From: Minisyncoccota bacterium | GTDB taxonomy: Bacteria; Patescibacteriota; Minisyncoccia; Phycocordibacterales; UBA5272 | Reading direction: 5' to 3' | Length of the DNA: 15,852 bases | Assembly: GCA_022843645.1 (NCBI GenBank) | Contig: JALHNF010000009.1 | Coordinates: forward strand, 1-15,852 | Shown: positions 7,894-14,541 of the stretch, one piece after another | Numbering within the stretch: position 1 is the first letter of the stretch | Layout: every line of letters starts with the position of its first letter | Made by a program: the position numbers and the translations under genes | The notes under the pieces: model-generated | What the model was told of the DNA's origin: nothing | Database searches by the model: none | The model's input: the letters and a program-made list of their open reading frames with translations, nothing else

Positions 7894-8751
7894 TCAGCTT
7901 TCAATCCGATACCCTCGCTTTCCTTGCTTGATAAGCCCATCTTTTAGGAGTCCTGTGAGCGCTTTCTGTACGCGTTCATCGCCAAACACGCTTTCAAGTT
8001 GCTTCACATCTTTTGGAGCCAAAGTAGACTTCTGTGTGAAAAACTTCATAATTACTCCTCGCACTTCACGTACCGAGCCTTTAAATTTTGATTGTCGCGT
8101 GAAGCTTTTTGCACGTGCATTATGAGCTTTACCTTGTAGCTTCAAATATGCCCCATAATCCATAAGCGCATACATCCACTCTCGTGGGCTGCTTGTATCG
8201 AGTGTTTGCTCTACCGCGCGCACTATGTCTTTGTCAGAAACAATATCCACGTTTTTGAAAAAGTGATGTATGTACACTGTGCGAATATTTGTCTCTACAA
8301 GTGCATGCGACTCATTCCATGCAAATGTCGCAACAGCACGCGCTGTATAGTGCCCAATACCTGGCAATTGCTCAAGCCCTGCTACTGTCTTTGGCTCACC
8401 ATGTTTTGCGATATACTCCCCTATTTCATGTAAAAACTTTGCTCGCCTGGTATAGCCAAGCCCCTGCCAAAGAGCTAAGACATCTTTTCGTGAAGCCGAA
8501 GCGAGCGCTTTGACATTTGGAAGTTGTCTCATCCAACTCTCAAACTTAGGCAACACTCGAGACACCTGTGTTTGCTGAAGCATTATCTCAGATACCAAGA
8601 TAGGATAGACATCGATATTTTCATTTCGCATCTGTACCTGTGGCGGACGCCATGGCAAACTTGCTCTCTTATGTGCACAATAAAAATCCCAGACTGTTTC
8701 TCTAAACTTTTGTATTGCTTGAGCCGAAAGCTTTTTCATTCCCGTGATCAT
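7894..8751 (-). CDS. mutY: MutY-family HhH-GPD DNA glycosylase lacking the Fe-S cluster and NUDIX domain
   Basis: This 285-aa protein belongs to the HhH-GPD base-excision family, closest to A/G-specific adenine glycosylase, which removes A mispaired with 8-oxoG. Visible motifs are LPWR (32-35), SEIMLQQTQV (54-63) with the catalytic Glu55, WQGLGYTRRA (95-104), the helix-hairpin-helix LPGIGHYTA (129-137) and VETNIRTVY (152-160). Three departures from E. coli MutY are seen. The catalytic Asp of the LDGNVKRV motif is Glu153. The four cysteines of the [4Fe-4S] loop are absent (the only Cys is Cys25). After the core comes a short domain (about 216-285) with an RQxKFKGSxRExRG segment and winged-helix-like features instead of a NUDIX-like 8-oxoG domain. 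Adenine removal is likely but not certain. The start could also be ATG at 8739. The promoter is unclear because a terminator hairpin abuts the start. Confidence 0.88.
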   Translation of the reverse strand: MITGMKKLSAQAIQKFRETVWDFYCAHKRASLPWRPPQVQMRNENIDVYPILVSEIMLQQTQVSRVLPKFESWMRQLPNVKALASASRKDVLALWQGLGYTRRAKFLHEIGEYIAKHGEPKTVAGLEQLPGIGHYTARAVATFAWNESHALVETNIRTVYIHHFFKNVDIVSDKDIVRAVEQTLDTSSPREWMYALMDYGAYLKLQGKAHNARAKSFTRQSKFKGSVREVRGVIMKFFTQKSTLAPKDVKQLESVFGDERVQKALTGLLKDGLIKQGKRGYRIES

Positions 8752-8754
8752 ACC

Positions 8755-8782
8755 AAAAAACCAGCCGCATGGCTGGTTTTTT
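8755..8782. terminator. Strong bidirectional terminator after clpB, abutting the mutY start
   Basis: A perfect inverted repeat reads AAAAAACCAGCC, loop GCAT, GGCTGGTTTTTT, so both strands carry a GC stem followed by six T. On the (-) strand it should end the clpB transcript. It lies only 3 bp from the mutY ATG at 8751. Confidence 0.88.
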
Positions 8783-8810
8783 GAAATAGAAGATTTTAAT
8801 TAAGAAAAAG

Positions 8811-11522
8811 CTACTTAGTTTTACTTTTCTTTTTTAAAGCAGTTTTGGGTAAAGTGGTAACTTTCTTGGTTTTTTGTACATCCACCACAAGCGCTCCATT
8901 TTTGACACCAACTTCCACAATGCTCCCTTCTGCCGTTTGGCGAGTCACTAGAAGCGACGCAACTTCATTAAGTACTTTTGTCTGAATCATACGTCGAATA
9001 GGGCGCGCGCCATAATGCGGGTCAAAACCGTCTTGTGCGATTTTGTTGATTGCCTCTTCGGTAATCACAAGGTCAATACCTTTTGGCTTCAAGCGAGCAC
9101 GAATTTGCTCGACCTGAAGCACAACCACTTCTCGAATGGCATCTGTTGTGAGTACATCAAAGACAACAATATCGTCGAGCCGGTTCAAAAACTCTGGTCG
9201 GAAGTGGTTCTTGAGCGCACTGTGTACCTTTTCTTTCGCATTTGCATACTCCACAATACCAGTGTTGTTTGAGAATCCCATCGTCTCCATTTTTTGAATA
9301 AACTCAGATCCGATGTTTGAGGTAAGTACAATGATGGTGTTTTTGAAATTTACCACTCTGCCTTTTGAGTCGGTAAGGCGCCCTTCATCAAGCACCTGAA
9401 GAAGTGTGTTGAAGACTTCCGGATGTGCTTTTTCTACCTCATCAAAGAGCACCACTGAGTACGGCCGATGGCGAATTGCCTCAGAAAGCTGTCCTGATTC
9501 CTCGTATCCCACATATCCTGGTGGCGAGCCAATGAGCTTAGAGACCGCATGCTTTTCCATGTACTCGCTCATGTCTACTTTTATGAGCGCCTTTTCGTCA
9601 TTGAACATAAATTCGGCCAAGGCCTTCGTAAGCTCTGTCTTTCCCACTCCAGTAGGCCCAAGGAACATGAACGACCCAATTGGACGATTTGGATCAGAAA
9701 TACCTGCTCGACTTCTTCGTACGGCATCAGAAATCTTTTTGATCGCTTCTTTTTGGCCGATCACACGCTTGCTGAGGTACTCTTCCATGTGCGCAAGCTT
9801 TTCTGACTCTTCTTCAAGCATTCTATGCAGCGGAATACCGGTCCATCGTGCCACCACTTGCGCAATGTCCTCTGCGGTAATTTCTTCTTTGAGTACTCGG
9901 CGAGTTTTTTGAAGCTTTTTAAGCTTTGTCATTTTTTCCTCAAGCGCTTTTTTAAGCTGAGGGATTTTGCCATAGCGTATTTCTGCAACTGCCGCCAAGT
10001 CCTGCCGCATCTCTGCGTTATCAGACTCAACACGAAGCGTATCAAGCTCTTTTTTTATCTTTGCAACATCAAGAAGAATATTTTTTTCACCTTGCCATTT
10101 TGTCGCAAGCTCGCGAGTTTTTTCTTTCACATCTGCGATTTCTGCTTCAATTTCTTTTATGCGAAGTTTTGTATCCTTGACATCCGTTGTGCCTTTGCTC
10201 TCTGCCTGTCGCAAGTCTTTCAAGAGTGCCTCTCGTTCAATTTCAAAACGCATTATTTTTCTATGCGCTTCTTCGAGTGCTGGCGGTTTGTTTTCTAAAG
10301 AAATACGAAGCGCAGACGCAGCTTCGTCGACAAGATCGATTGCTTTGTCTGGCAAAAACCGGCTCGTAATGTATCGTGTCGAAAAATCAACTGCAGAAAT
10401 GAGCGCATCGTCGGTGATATGCACATTATGATACAGCTCATATTTTTCTTTCAGGCCTCGCAAAATGGCAATGCTGTCATCGCGAGATGGCTCTTCTACA
10501 TATACAGGCTGAAAACGCCGTGCCAAAGCAGGATCTTTTTCAATGTGTTTTTGATATTCTTTGAGCGTCGTCGCACCGATTGCCCGCATCTCGCCCCGTG
10601 AGAGTGCAGGCTTCAAAAGATTTGCCGCATCTGCTCCCCCTTCTGAAGCGCCAGCGCCAACAATAGTATGAATTTCGTCGATAAAGACAATTATCTTTCC
10701 ATTTGAACGCTCAACTTCTTTCATGATATTCTTGAGCCGTTCTTCAAACTCGCCACGATACTTAGTGCCCGCAATCAAAAGCCCGAGATCCAAAGAGACC
10801 AGCTCTTTGTCTTTGAGCGACTCTGGAACATCGCCCTTTGCCATACGAATGGCAAGCCCTTCCACAACGGCAGTCTTGCCTGTGCCTGGCTCGCCCAAAA
10901 GTATTGGATTGTTTTTTGTCCGTCGAGAAAGAATTTGCATCAAGCGCATTATTTCTCCATCACGCCCAATCACAGGATCGAGCTTGTCTTCTCGTGCGTC
11001 TTTGGTGAGATTGCGTGTGTACTTTGAGAGCGCCTTAAACTTTTTTGGGCCGCCCTCACTCGTGTCTTGCGGCTGATTCCGCACGGTCTCGTACGTTGCG
11101 TACGCTACATCTCGTTTAATTTTAAATTTTGCAAACAATTCCTGCACGTCTCCTGGCACGTCAAAAAGTGCGAGCAACATGTGCTCGGTAGAAATGAACT
11201 GCTCATTAAGGGCTTGTGCTATCTTGACCGAGGCATCAAACATTTGCGCAAGCTCTGGCGTCAAATACATTTGATACGAATCTTTTTGAATAGTTTGTCC
11301 CTCAGCACTTCCTTCAATAAGCTCAAGCGCACTTTCAGTAAGTAAGATAGTGTCGATATCCATCTTTTCAAGCATAGTGAGCACAAGGCTCTCATCTTGA
11401 AGCAGGAGTGCGGCAAGAACGTGGCTTGGACCGACATGGTTTTGCCCGCGCTCTATGGCAAGCTCGTGTGAGCGCCGAATAGCATCTTTCGCTTTCGTCG
11501 TAAAATTATTAAATGGTGGCAT
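8811..11522 (-). CDS. clpB: ClpB-type AAA+ disaggregase with a ClpC-like MGF tripeptide
   Basis: This 903-aa hexameric AAA+ unfoldase has the standard order. It has an N-domain (1-145), NBD1 with Walker A GEPGTGKT (210-217), pore-loop KYRGEFE (254-260) and Walker B VFIDEIH (279-285), a long coiled-coil middle domain (about 408-530), NBD2 with Walker A GPTGVGKT (622-629), pore-loop GYVGYEE (669-675) and Walker B LFDEVEKAH (692-700), and a sensor-2 GAR (838-840). The long middle domain containing AEIRYGKIPQLKKAL is ClpB-type; ClpC has a much shorter one. Known role: with DnaK it rescues aggregated proteins. Unusually, M748-G749-F750 lies between TSNIGSEFIQ and the FRPEFLNR segment, where ClpC carries its ClpP-binding loop. 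A lysine-rich tail of about 20 residues ends the protein. It has its own extended -10 promoter and an 80-base leader without a CIRCE element, and it ends at the terminator at 8755-8782. Confidence 0.95.
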   Translation of the reverse strand: MPPFNNFTTKAKDAIRRSHELAIERGQNHVGPSHVLAALLLQDESLVLTMLEKMDIDTILLTESALELIEGSAEGQTIQKDSYQMYLTPELAQMFDASVKIAQALNEQFISTEHMLLALFDVPGDVQELFAKFKIKRDVAYATYETVRNQPQDTSEGGPKKFKALSKYTRNLTKDAREDKLDPVIGRDGEIMRLMQILSRRTKNNPILLGEPGTGKTAVVEGLAIRMAKGDVPESLKDKELVSLDLGLLIAGTKYRGEFEERLKNIMKEVERSNGKIIVFIDEIHTIVGAGASEGGADAANLLKPALSRGEMRAIGATTLKEYQKHIEKDPALARRFQPVYVEEPSRDDSIAILRGLKEKYELYHNVHITDDALISAVDFSTRYITSRFLPDKAIDLVDEAASALRISLENKPPALEEAHRKIMRFEIEREALLKDLRQAESKGTTDVKDTKLRIKEIEAEIADVKEKTRELATKWQGEKNILLDVAKIKKELDTLRVESDNAEMRQDLAAVAEIRYGKIPQLKKALEEKMTKLKKLQKTRRVLKEEITAEDIAQVVARWTGIPLHRMLEEESEKLAHMEEYLSKRVIGQKEAIKKISDAVRRSRAGISDPNRPIGSFMFLGPTGVGKTELTKALAEFMFNDEKALIKVDMSEYMEKHAVSKLIGSPPGYVGYEESGQLSEAIRHRPYSVVLFDEVEKAHPEVFNTLLQVLDEGRLTDSKGRVVNFKNTIIVLTSNIGSEFIQKMETMGFSNNTGIVEYANAKEKVHSALKNHFRPEFLNRLDDIVVFDVLTTDAIREVVVLQVEQIRARLKPKGIDLVITEEAINKIAQDGFDPHYGARPIRRMIQTKVLNEVASLLVTRQTAEGSIVEVGVKNGALVVDVQKTKKVTTLPKTALKKKSKTK

Positions 11523-11608
11523 ATTAATTTCAATTTTTCAGCGTGAGAAGGGATATGGAACGCACTGTAAATAAAGGATATTTCAGAAAATCAGGACCTC
11601 ACACAGCG

Positions 11609-11619
11609 ATTATACCACA
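11609..11619 (-). promoter_or_regulatory. Extended -10 promoter of clpB
   Basis: The (-) strand reads TGTGGTATAAT: a perfect -10 (11609-11614) preceded by the TGn extension. No good -35 box is seen. The expected start near 11602 gives an 80-base leader. Thirteen bases (TTTGTGGTATAAT) are identical to the internal promoter of the RNA locus at 14375-14387. The leader's first bases GTGTGAG (11604-11598) can pair with CTCACGC (11547-11541) shortly before the start codon. Confidence 0.65.
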
Positions 11620-11659
11620 AACGAAAATGCCCTAAGAATAGTTGACTGAGAAAATAGCG

Positions 11660-12151
11660 TCATTTGTGAGACGTGAAAATAAACACATCCTCGGCACGCC
11701 ACAAACTATTTGTATCACCACCACGACGATCAAGCCAAAGCCCATCGCTAGTATGAGCAATGTCCCATACAACTTTACGATTATCTGATTTAATCACTGG
11801 CTCCATAGCAATGTGATAATGCGAATTTGCTTGTTGATCTATAAAAGCAAGGCGCGTCTCTGGGCCAACATGAGGGTCACACAAGCCGAGTCGGAACTCG
11901 AGTGCTTTTGCATATATTTCTTTTAATGTGACACCATCTCGCAACCCAAGATCTGATATAGAGCGCGCAACAAGACTGATTGATTCTTTCTTTTCTAAGG
12001 GTGTGAGTGTGAGGAGCATGTTATCTTTTGTCCAATCACGTATGTGTATCCCCCGTGCATCAAATATCGCTAAATATTCTCCGCTCGTGCGTGTAGTAAG
12101 CTCAATGGCACGAGGGAAGCCTTCATTCGGGTTTTGAAAAATTTCACTCAT
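11660..12151 (-). CDS. Uncharacterised 163-aa soluble protein
   Basis: I do not recognise this family. The protein is soluble-looking with no signal peptide or membrane helix. Its first part contains YLAIFDARGIHIRDW (about 26-40). A helical middle follows (SLVARSISDLGLRDGVTLKEIYAKALEF, split by short turns), then a beta-rich end with HYHIAMEPVI, VVWDIAHTSDGLWLDRRGG and a closing EDVFIFTSHK. Only one Cys is present. It starts 19 bp after the SOD stop on the same strand and lacks a Shine-Dalgarno sequence, so it is probably the last gene of a cysteine desulfurase-SOD-163aa transcript. The context suggests, but does not show, a role near oxidative stress or metal handling. It stops with TGA. Confidence 0.72.
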   Translation of the reverse strand: MSEIFQNPNEGFPRAIELTTRTSGEYLAIFDARGIHIRDWTKDNMLLTLTPLEKKESISLVARSISDLGLRDGVTLKEIYAKALEFRLGLCDPHVGPETRLAFIDQQANSHYHIAMEPVIKSDNRKVVWDIAHTSDGLWLDRRGGDTNSLWRAEDVFIFTSHK

Positions 12152-12170
12152 GCTAAAAATGCTTTTTAAT

Positions 12171-12770
12171 TTATCTTGATGCCTCTTCCGCTCTCTTCTC
12201 TACCACCTTCCAGTCAATAGCCCGCATGAAGGCGCTCACATAGTCTGCGCGCTTGATGCCGTAGTCAATCATAAAGGCATGCTCCCACACATCCATGATA
12301 AGAAGGATGTTTGAGTTTGCAAGGAGTCCTTCATCGTGTTCCCCTATCCAAATAACCCCAAGGGAGTCGTCTCTTTGCACAAGTGCCACCCACCCAATTC
12401 CCCGAAACGTTGCGACATTTTTTACAAAATTATTCTTGAATGTTTCTATGTCTCCAAAACGTTCAACAAGAGCTTTGTAAAGCAAACTACTTTCTTGTAT
12501 CTCAGAGGACTCTTTGCTCATGTTTTCAAAATACAACTCATGCAACTTCATACCATTGTATTCCCAGCCAAATCGCCTATGAAGCTCGGCGCTTTCTTCT
12601 TTCCTATCTTCTACTCCTGATTTTCTTTCTTCGCGGATTGCATTCATTTTTTTGAGGAGTGTGTTGACATTGTTTACATAGCCTTCATACAAGGTAAAGT
12701 GATTCTTAAGCAATGTGTCAGAAAAGCCATTCATTCCCAAAAGGTGTTCAAAATTTTTAGCTGTATACAT
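12171..12770 (-). CDS. sod: Fe/Mn superoxide dismutase
   Basis: This 199-aa cytoplasmic SodFM enzyme would convert superoxide to oxygen and hydrogen peroxide. The four metal ligands are present: H24 (KNHFTLYEGYV), H77 (YNGMKLHELYF), D160 and H164 (MDVWEHAFMIDYG). The region before the second ligand follows the RRFGWEYNGMKLHELYF pattern rather than the NHxFYW type of E. coli. Where E. coli MnSOD carries the water-binding Gln (ANQD) this protein has GEHD, so that residue is probably His145. The residue two before the Asp ligand is Ile158, not Gly or Thr, so metal preference cannot be inferred from the usual markers. It lies 19 bp after the cysteine desulfurase gene and 19 bp before the 163-aa gene. 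Confidence 0.93.
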   Translation of the reverse strand: MYTAKNFEHLLGMNGFSDTLLKNHFTLYEGYVNNVNTLLKKMNAIREERKSGVEDRKEESAELHRRFGWEYNGMKLHELYFENMSKESSEIQESSLLYKALVERFGDIETFKNNFVKNVATFRGIGWVALVQRDDSLGVIWIGEHDEGLLANSNILLIMDVWEHAFMIDYGIKRADYVSAFMRAIDWKVVEKRAEEASR

Positions 12771-12789
12771 AGTACTTCTATCGTATCAT

Positions 12790-14016
12790 TTATATATACT
12801 TTTGAGCTAATTGATGACGATCGTATATCTTTTTCATCTCAACGATAAGCCTGTCGATGTCCTCCTTTGTAGTATCTCGCCCCATAGAGATACGTATTGC
12901 TTCTTTCGACTCTTGTTCAGTGCCACCGAGCGCGCGTATCACATACGAACCCTCGTCATCATTCATGCCGCATGCGCTTTTTGAAGAAATAGCGATTTTT
13001 TTCATATCAAGCCCTATCACAAACTCTTCAGAAAATATCCCCGGTACAGATACATTTATATTATTCGGAAGTCGCTCACCCTCCTTTTCACTTCCCCACA
13101 CACGCACACCCGGAATTACTTCTCGCAGTTTCTTACGTGCGTAGTTTTGAATTTCATACAGACGCTTTGCTTCTGCTTCTCGCATTGCGACTGTTTTCTC
13201 TATTCCTTCTCCACAGGCAACAATAGCAGCAGTATTTTCTGTCCCCGCTCGCATGCCATGCTCCTGATCACCACCTACAATCTGAGGGTCGAGATGTACT
13301 CTTTTGTGTACATAGAGTATTCCTGCTCCACGTGGTGCATATATTTTTGAACTATTAAGCGTACACAGATCAATACGAAACGCCTCGGGACGAACATCGA
13401 GATAATTTAGCGCCTGGCATGAGTCGGTATGAAAATATGGATACTCACTTTCGTGTGCTTCGCGATACTTTTCGAGCATCTTTCCTATTTCGCGCACTGG
13501 CTGTATGGTGCCTACTTCATTGTTTGCGTGAATGACACTCACAAGCACCGTGGTTGCAGTAAGAGCGTCGCGAATAGACTTTGTCTCTACAATTCCGTCT
13601 TGTGCCACAGGAAGAATGGTGAGTGTGATTTCTTTTTTACTCTCAAGTATTTTGAGTGGCTCAAGCACCGATGCGTGCTCGATTGCTGTGGTAATCACAT
13701 GGGGCGATACCACACCTTCTTTGTGCGCACACTTGATGACACCGTGTATTGCGAGATTGTTTGCTTCAGTTGCAGACGAAGTAAACACAATTTCTGTCTC
13801 GCGGGCATGAAGTGCTTGTGCTACTTTTTTGCGAGCACTGTCTATGTGTTTTTTTGCTTCAATGCCGAGACGATGAATACTTCCTGGATTTGCAAACTGC
13901 GTTTTTTGAATTGTATGAAAAGTCTGGAGAACATGCGGGTCAACAGGTGTCGCAGATGCATTATCTAAATAGAGATAGTCTTCCCCGAGCCCTTTATTAC
14001 GAAAAAGTGAAAACAT
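12790..14016 (-). CDS. iscS: Cysteine desulfurase, NifS/IscS type
   Basis: This 408-aa PLP enzyme would transfer sulfur from cysteine to a protein-bound persulfide for Fe-S clusters or tRNA thiolation. Motifs seen are YLDNASATP (15-23), SSATEANNLAI (80-90), IEHASV with H114 stacking on PLP, NNEVGT (165-170), HTDSCQA with D198 and Q201, the Schiff-base lysine K224 and the catalytic C349 (SSKSACGMND). The PLP-lysine motif reads NSSKIYAPRG instead of SxHKxxGPKG, with Ser where His normally precedes the Lys. The Cys-loop is short-motif and NifS-like. No IscU, SufBC or MnmA gene is beside it. It is the first gene of its transcript, with a TATACT six bases before the ATG and no Shine-Dalgarno sequence. 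Confidence 0.93.
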   Translation of the reverse strand: MFSLFRNKGLGEDYLYLDNASATPVDPHVLQTFHTIQKTQFANPGSIHRLGIEAKKHIDSARKKVAQALHARETEIVFTSSATEANNLAIHGVIKCAHKEGVVSPHVITTAIEHASVLEPLKILESKKEITLTILPVAQDGIVETKSIRDALTATTVLVSVIHANNEVGTIQPVREIGKMLEKYREAHESEYPYFHTDSCQALNYLDVRPEAFRIDLCTLNSSKIYAPRGAGILYVHKRVHLDPQIVGGDQEHGMRAGTENTAAIVACGEGIEKTVAMREAEAKRLYEIQNYARKKLREVIPGVRVWGSEKEGERLPNNINVSVPGIFSEEFVIGLDMKKIAISSKSACGMNDDEGSYVIRALGGTEQESKEAIRISMGRDTTKEDIDRLIVEMKKIYDRHQLAQKYI

Positions 14017-14022
14017 AAGAAA

Positions 14023-14028
14023 AGTATA
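14023..14028 (-). promoter_or_regulatory. -10 box of a probable leaderless promoter for the cysteine desulfurase gene
   Basis: The (-) strand reads TATACT, six bases, ATG (14016). The predicted transcription start therefore falls on the start codon. The -10 lies right after the U-tract of the RNA-locus terminator, which supports independent initiation here. No clear -35 box is seen. Confidence 0.5.
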
Positions 14029-14034
14029 GCAAAT

Positions 14035-14061
14035 AAAAAAAGCCCAACGCGAAGGAAGGGC
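14035..14061 (-). terminator. Terminator of the structured RNA locus
   Basis: On the (-) strand GCCC (14061-14058) pairs with GGGC (14045-14042) around a 12-base loop, followed by seven T (14041-14035). The GC stem is only four pairs, with one further possible C-G pair beyond two U-U mismatches, so efficiency is uncertain, but the uninterrupted T7 is convincing. Confidence 0.55.
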
Positions 14062-14368
14062 ATTATGGAAGGTACTTGACTCGGCCCGTAGCGTTTTTTG
14101 AGGAACGGGTACGGGCCGATGGGTCTTGGCGTCTCTCCTACCTACGGAGGAACGCCTGAATGCAAGAGGCTGTTCATTTCTTCAGCGCTCCTTTTGCCGA
14201 TACGCTCGGCTTTGCGTCGTTGGACTATCCAACGATGGAAATCAACGCAACAGCGCACCGTGAGGACTAATTTAAGGTACTCTTCGGTCTGGGCCAAATC
14301 ATGGCGCTTTTCTCCTTGGGTTGAAGGATCCCCACCGCGTCGTGTCATCGTGCATACGACGCGGTGGA
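14035..14368 (-). ncRNA. Candidate structured non-coding RNA, family unknown
   Basis: A (-) transcript from the extended -10 promoter at 14375-14385 would begin near 14368, at the edge of a perfect 12-bp hairpin (14332-14343 with 14356-14367), and end at the T7 terminator. Further stems are 14217-14224/14228-14235 (8 bp, loop CTA), 14196-14200/14206-14210 (5 bp), 14128-14132/14152-14156 with an inner CTCC/GGAG pair, and 14081-14090/14110-14119 (10 bp). The stretch looks richer in GC than its surroundings. I looked for RNase P (GAGGAAAGUCC, ACAGAA), tmRNA (tRNA-like T arm, CCA end) and SRP RNA (GGAAGG-AGCA loop) signatures and found none. A 68-codon ORF (14142-14348, -) lies inside, with its ATG in the loop of the first hairpin; it is an alternative explanation. 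Confidence 0.45.
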
Positions 14369-14374
14369 AAGTTT

Positions 14375-14385
14375 ATTATACCACA
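14375..14385 (-). promoter_or_regulatory. Extended -10 promoter of the 3' part of the RNA locus
   Basis: The (-) strand reads TGTGGTATAAT, a perfect -10 at 14375-14380 with a TGn extension, matching the clpB promoter over 13 bases (TTTGTGGTATAAT). The predicted start near 14368 coincides with the foot of a 12-bp hairpin, as expected for the 5' end of a stable RNA. Confidence 0.55.
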
Positions 14386-14506
14386 AAAATCGAAAAATGT
14401 GCTAGGAGCGCCTGCAGCAGGCCGACCCCGTACTTGCCGAGCAACCTTGTAGCCCCGGCAAGAGACGCGGGAAGTGAAGACCGTTCGTTTTCTTCGCCAA
14501 TCGTCT
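14386..14506 (-). ncRNA. Candidate short structured RNA or 5' leader of the RNA locus
   Basis: Downstream of the near-consensus promoter at 14513-14541 the (-) strand holds three hairpins in about 120 bases. These are AGACG/CGTCT (14463-14467 with 14502-14506) enclosing GAAGA/TCTTC (14476-14480 with 14491-14495), CTTGCCG/CGGCAAG (14433-14439 with 14456-14462), and GCCTG/CAGGC (14410-14414 with 14418-14422). T-rich runs follow (14387-14397), which could end a short RNA, or transcription may continue into the next hairpin domain, giving one RNA of about 470 bases. The family is unrecognised, and an ORF crossing the region (14402-14602, -) overlaps the promoter boxes and does not look like a protein. 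Confidence 0.35.
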
Positions 14507-14512
14507 GGGGAC

Positions 14513-14541
14513 AGTATAGCAGATTAGGTATCTATTGTCAA
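14513..14541 (-). promoter_or_regulatory. Near-consensus sigma-70 promoter of the RNA locus
   Basis: On the (-) strand a perfect TTGACA (14536-14541), a 17-bp spacer and TATACT (14513-14518) make this one of the two best-matching promoters in the window. It points into a region without a convincing protein gene, which supports a stable RNA gene. Its -35 box is shared with a (+) promoter facing infB. Confidence 0.7.

Noticed and set aside
11523..11608. CIRCE/HrcA operator before clpB
   Set aside because: No TTAGCACTC-N9-GAGTGCTAA-like inverted repeat is present in the leader or promoter.
13429..13968. 179-codon (+) ORF opposite the cysteine desulfurase gene
   Set aside because: It is fully antisense to a gene with clear family motifs and is very rich in Cys and Phe, typical of a shadow frame.
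14042..14368. RNase P RNA, tmRNA or SRP RNA identity for the structured locus
   Set aside because: The invariant core sequences of these RNAs were not found by eye on either strand. A covariance-model search is still needed because diverged forms could be missed.
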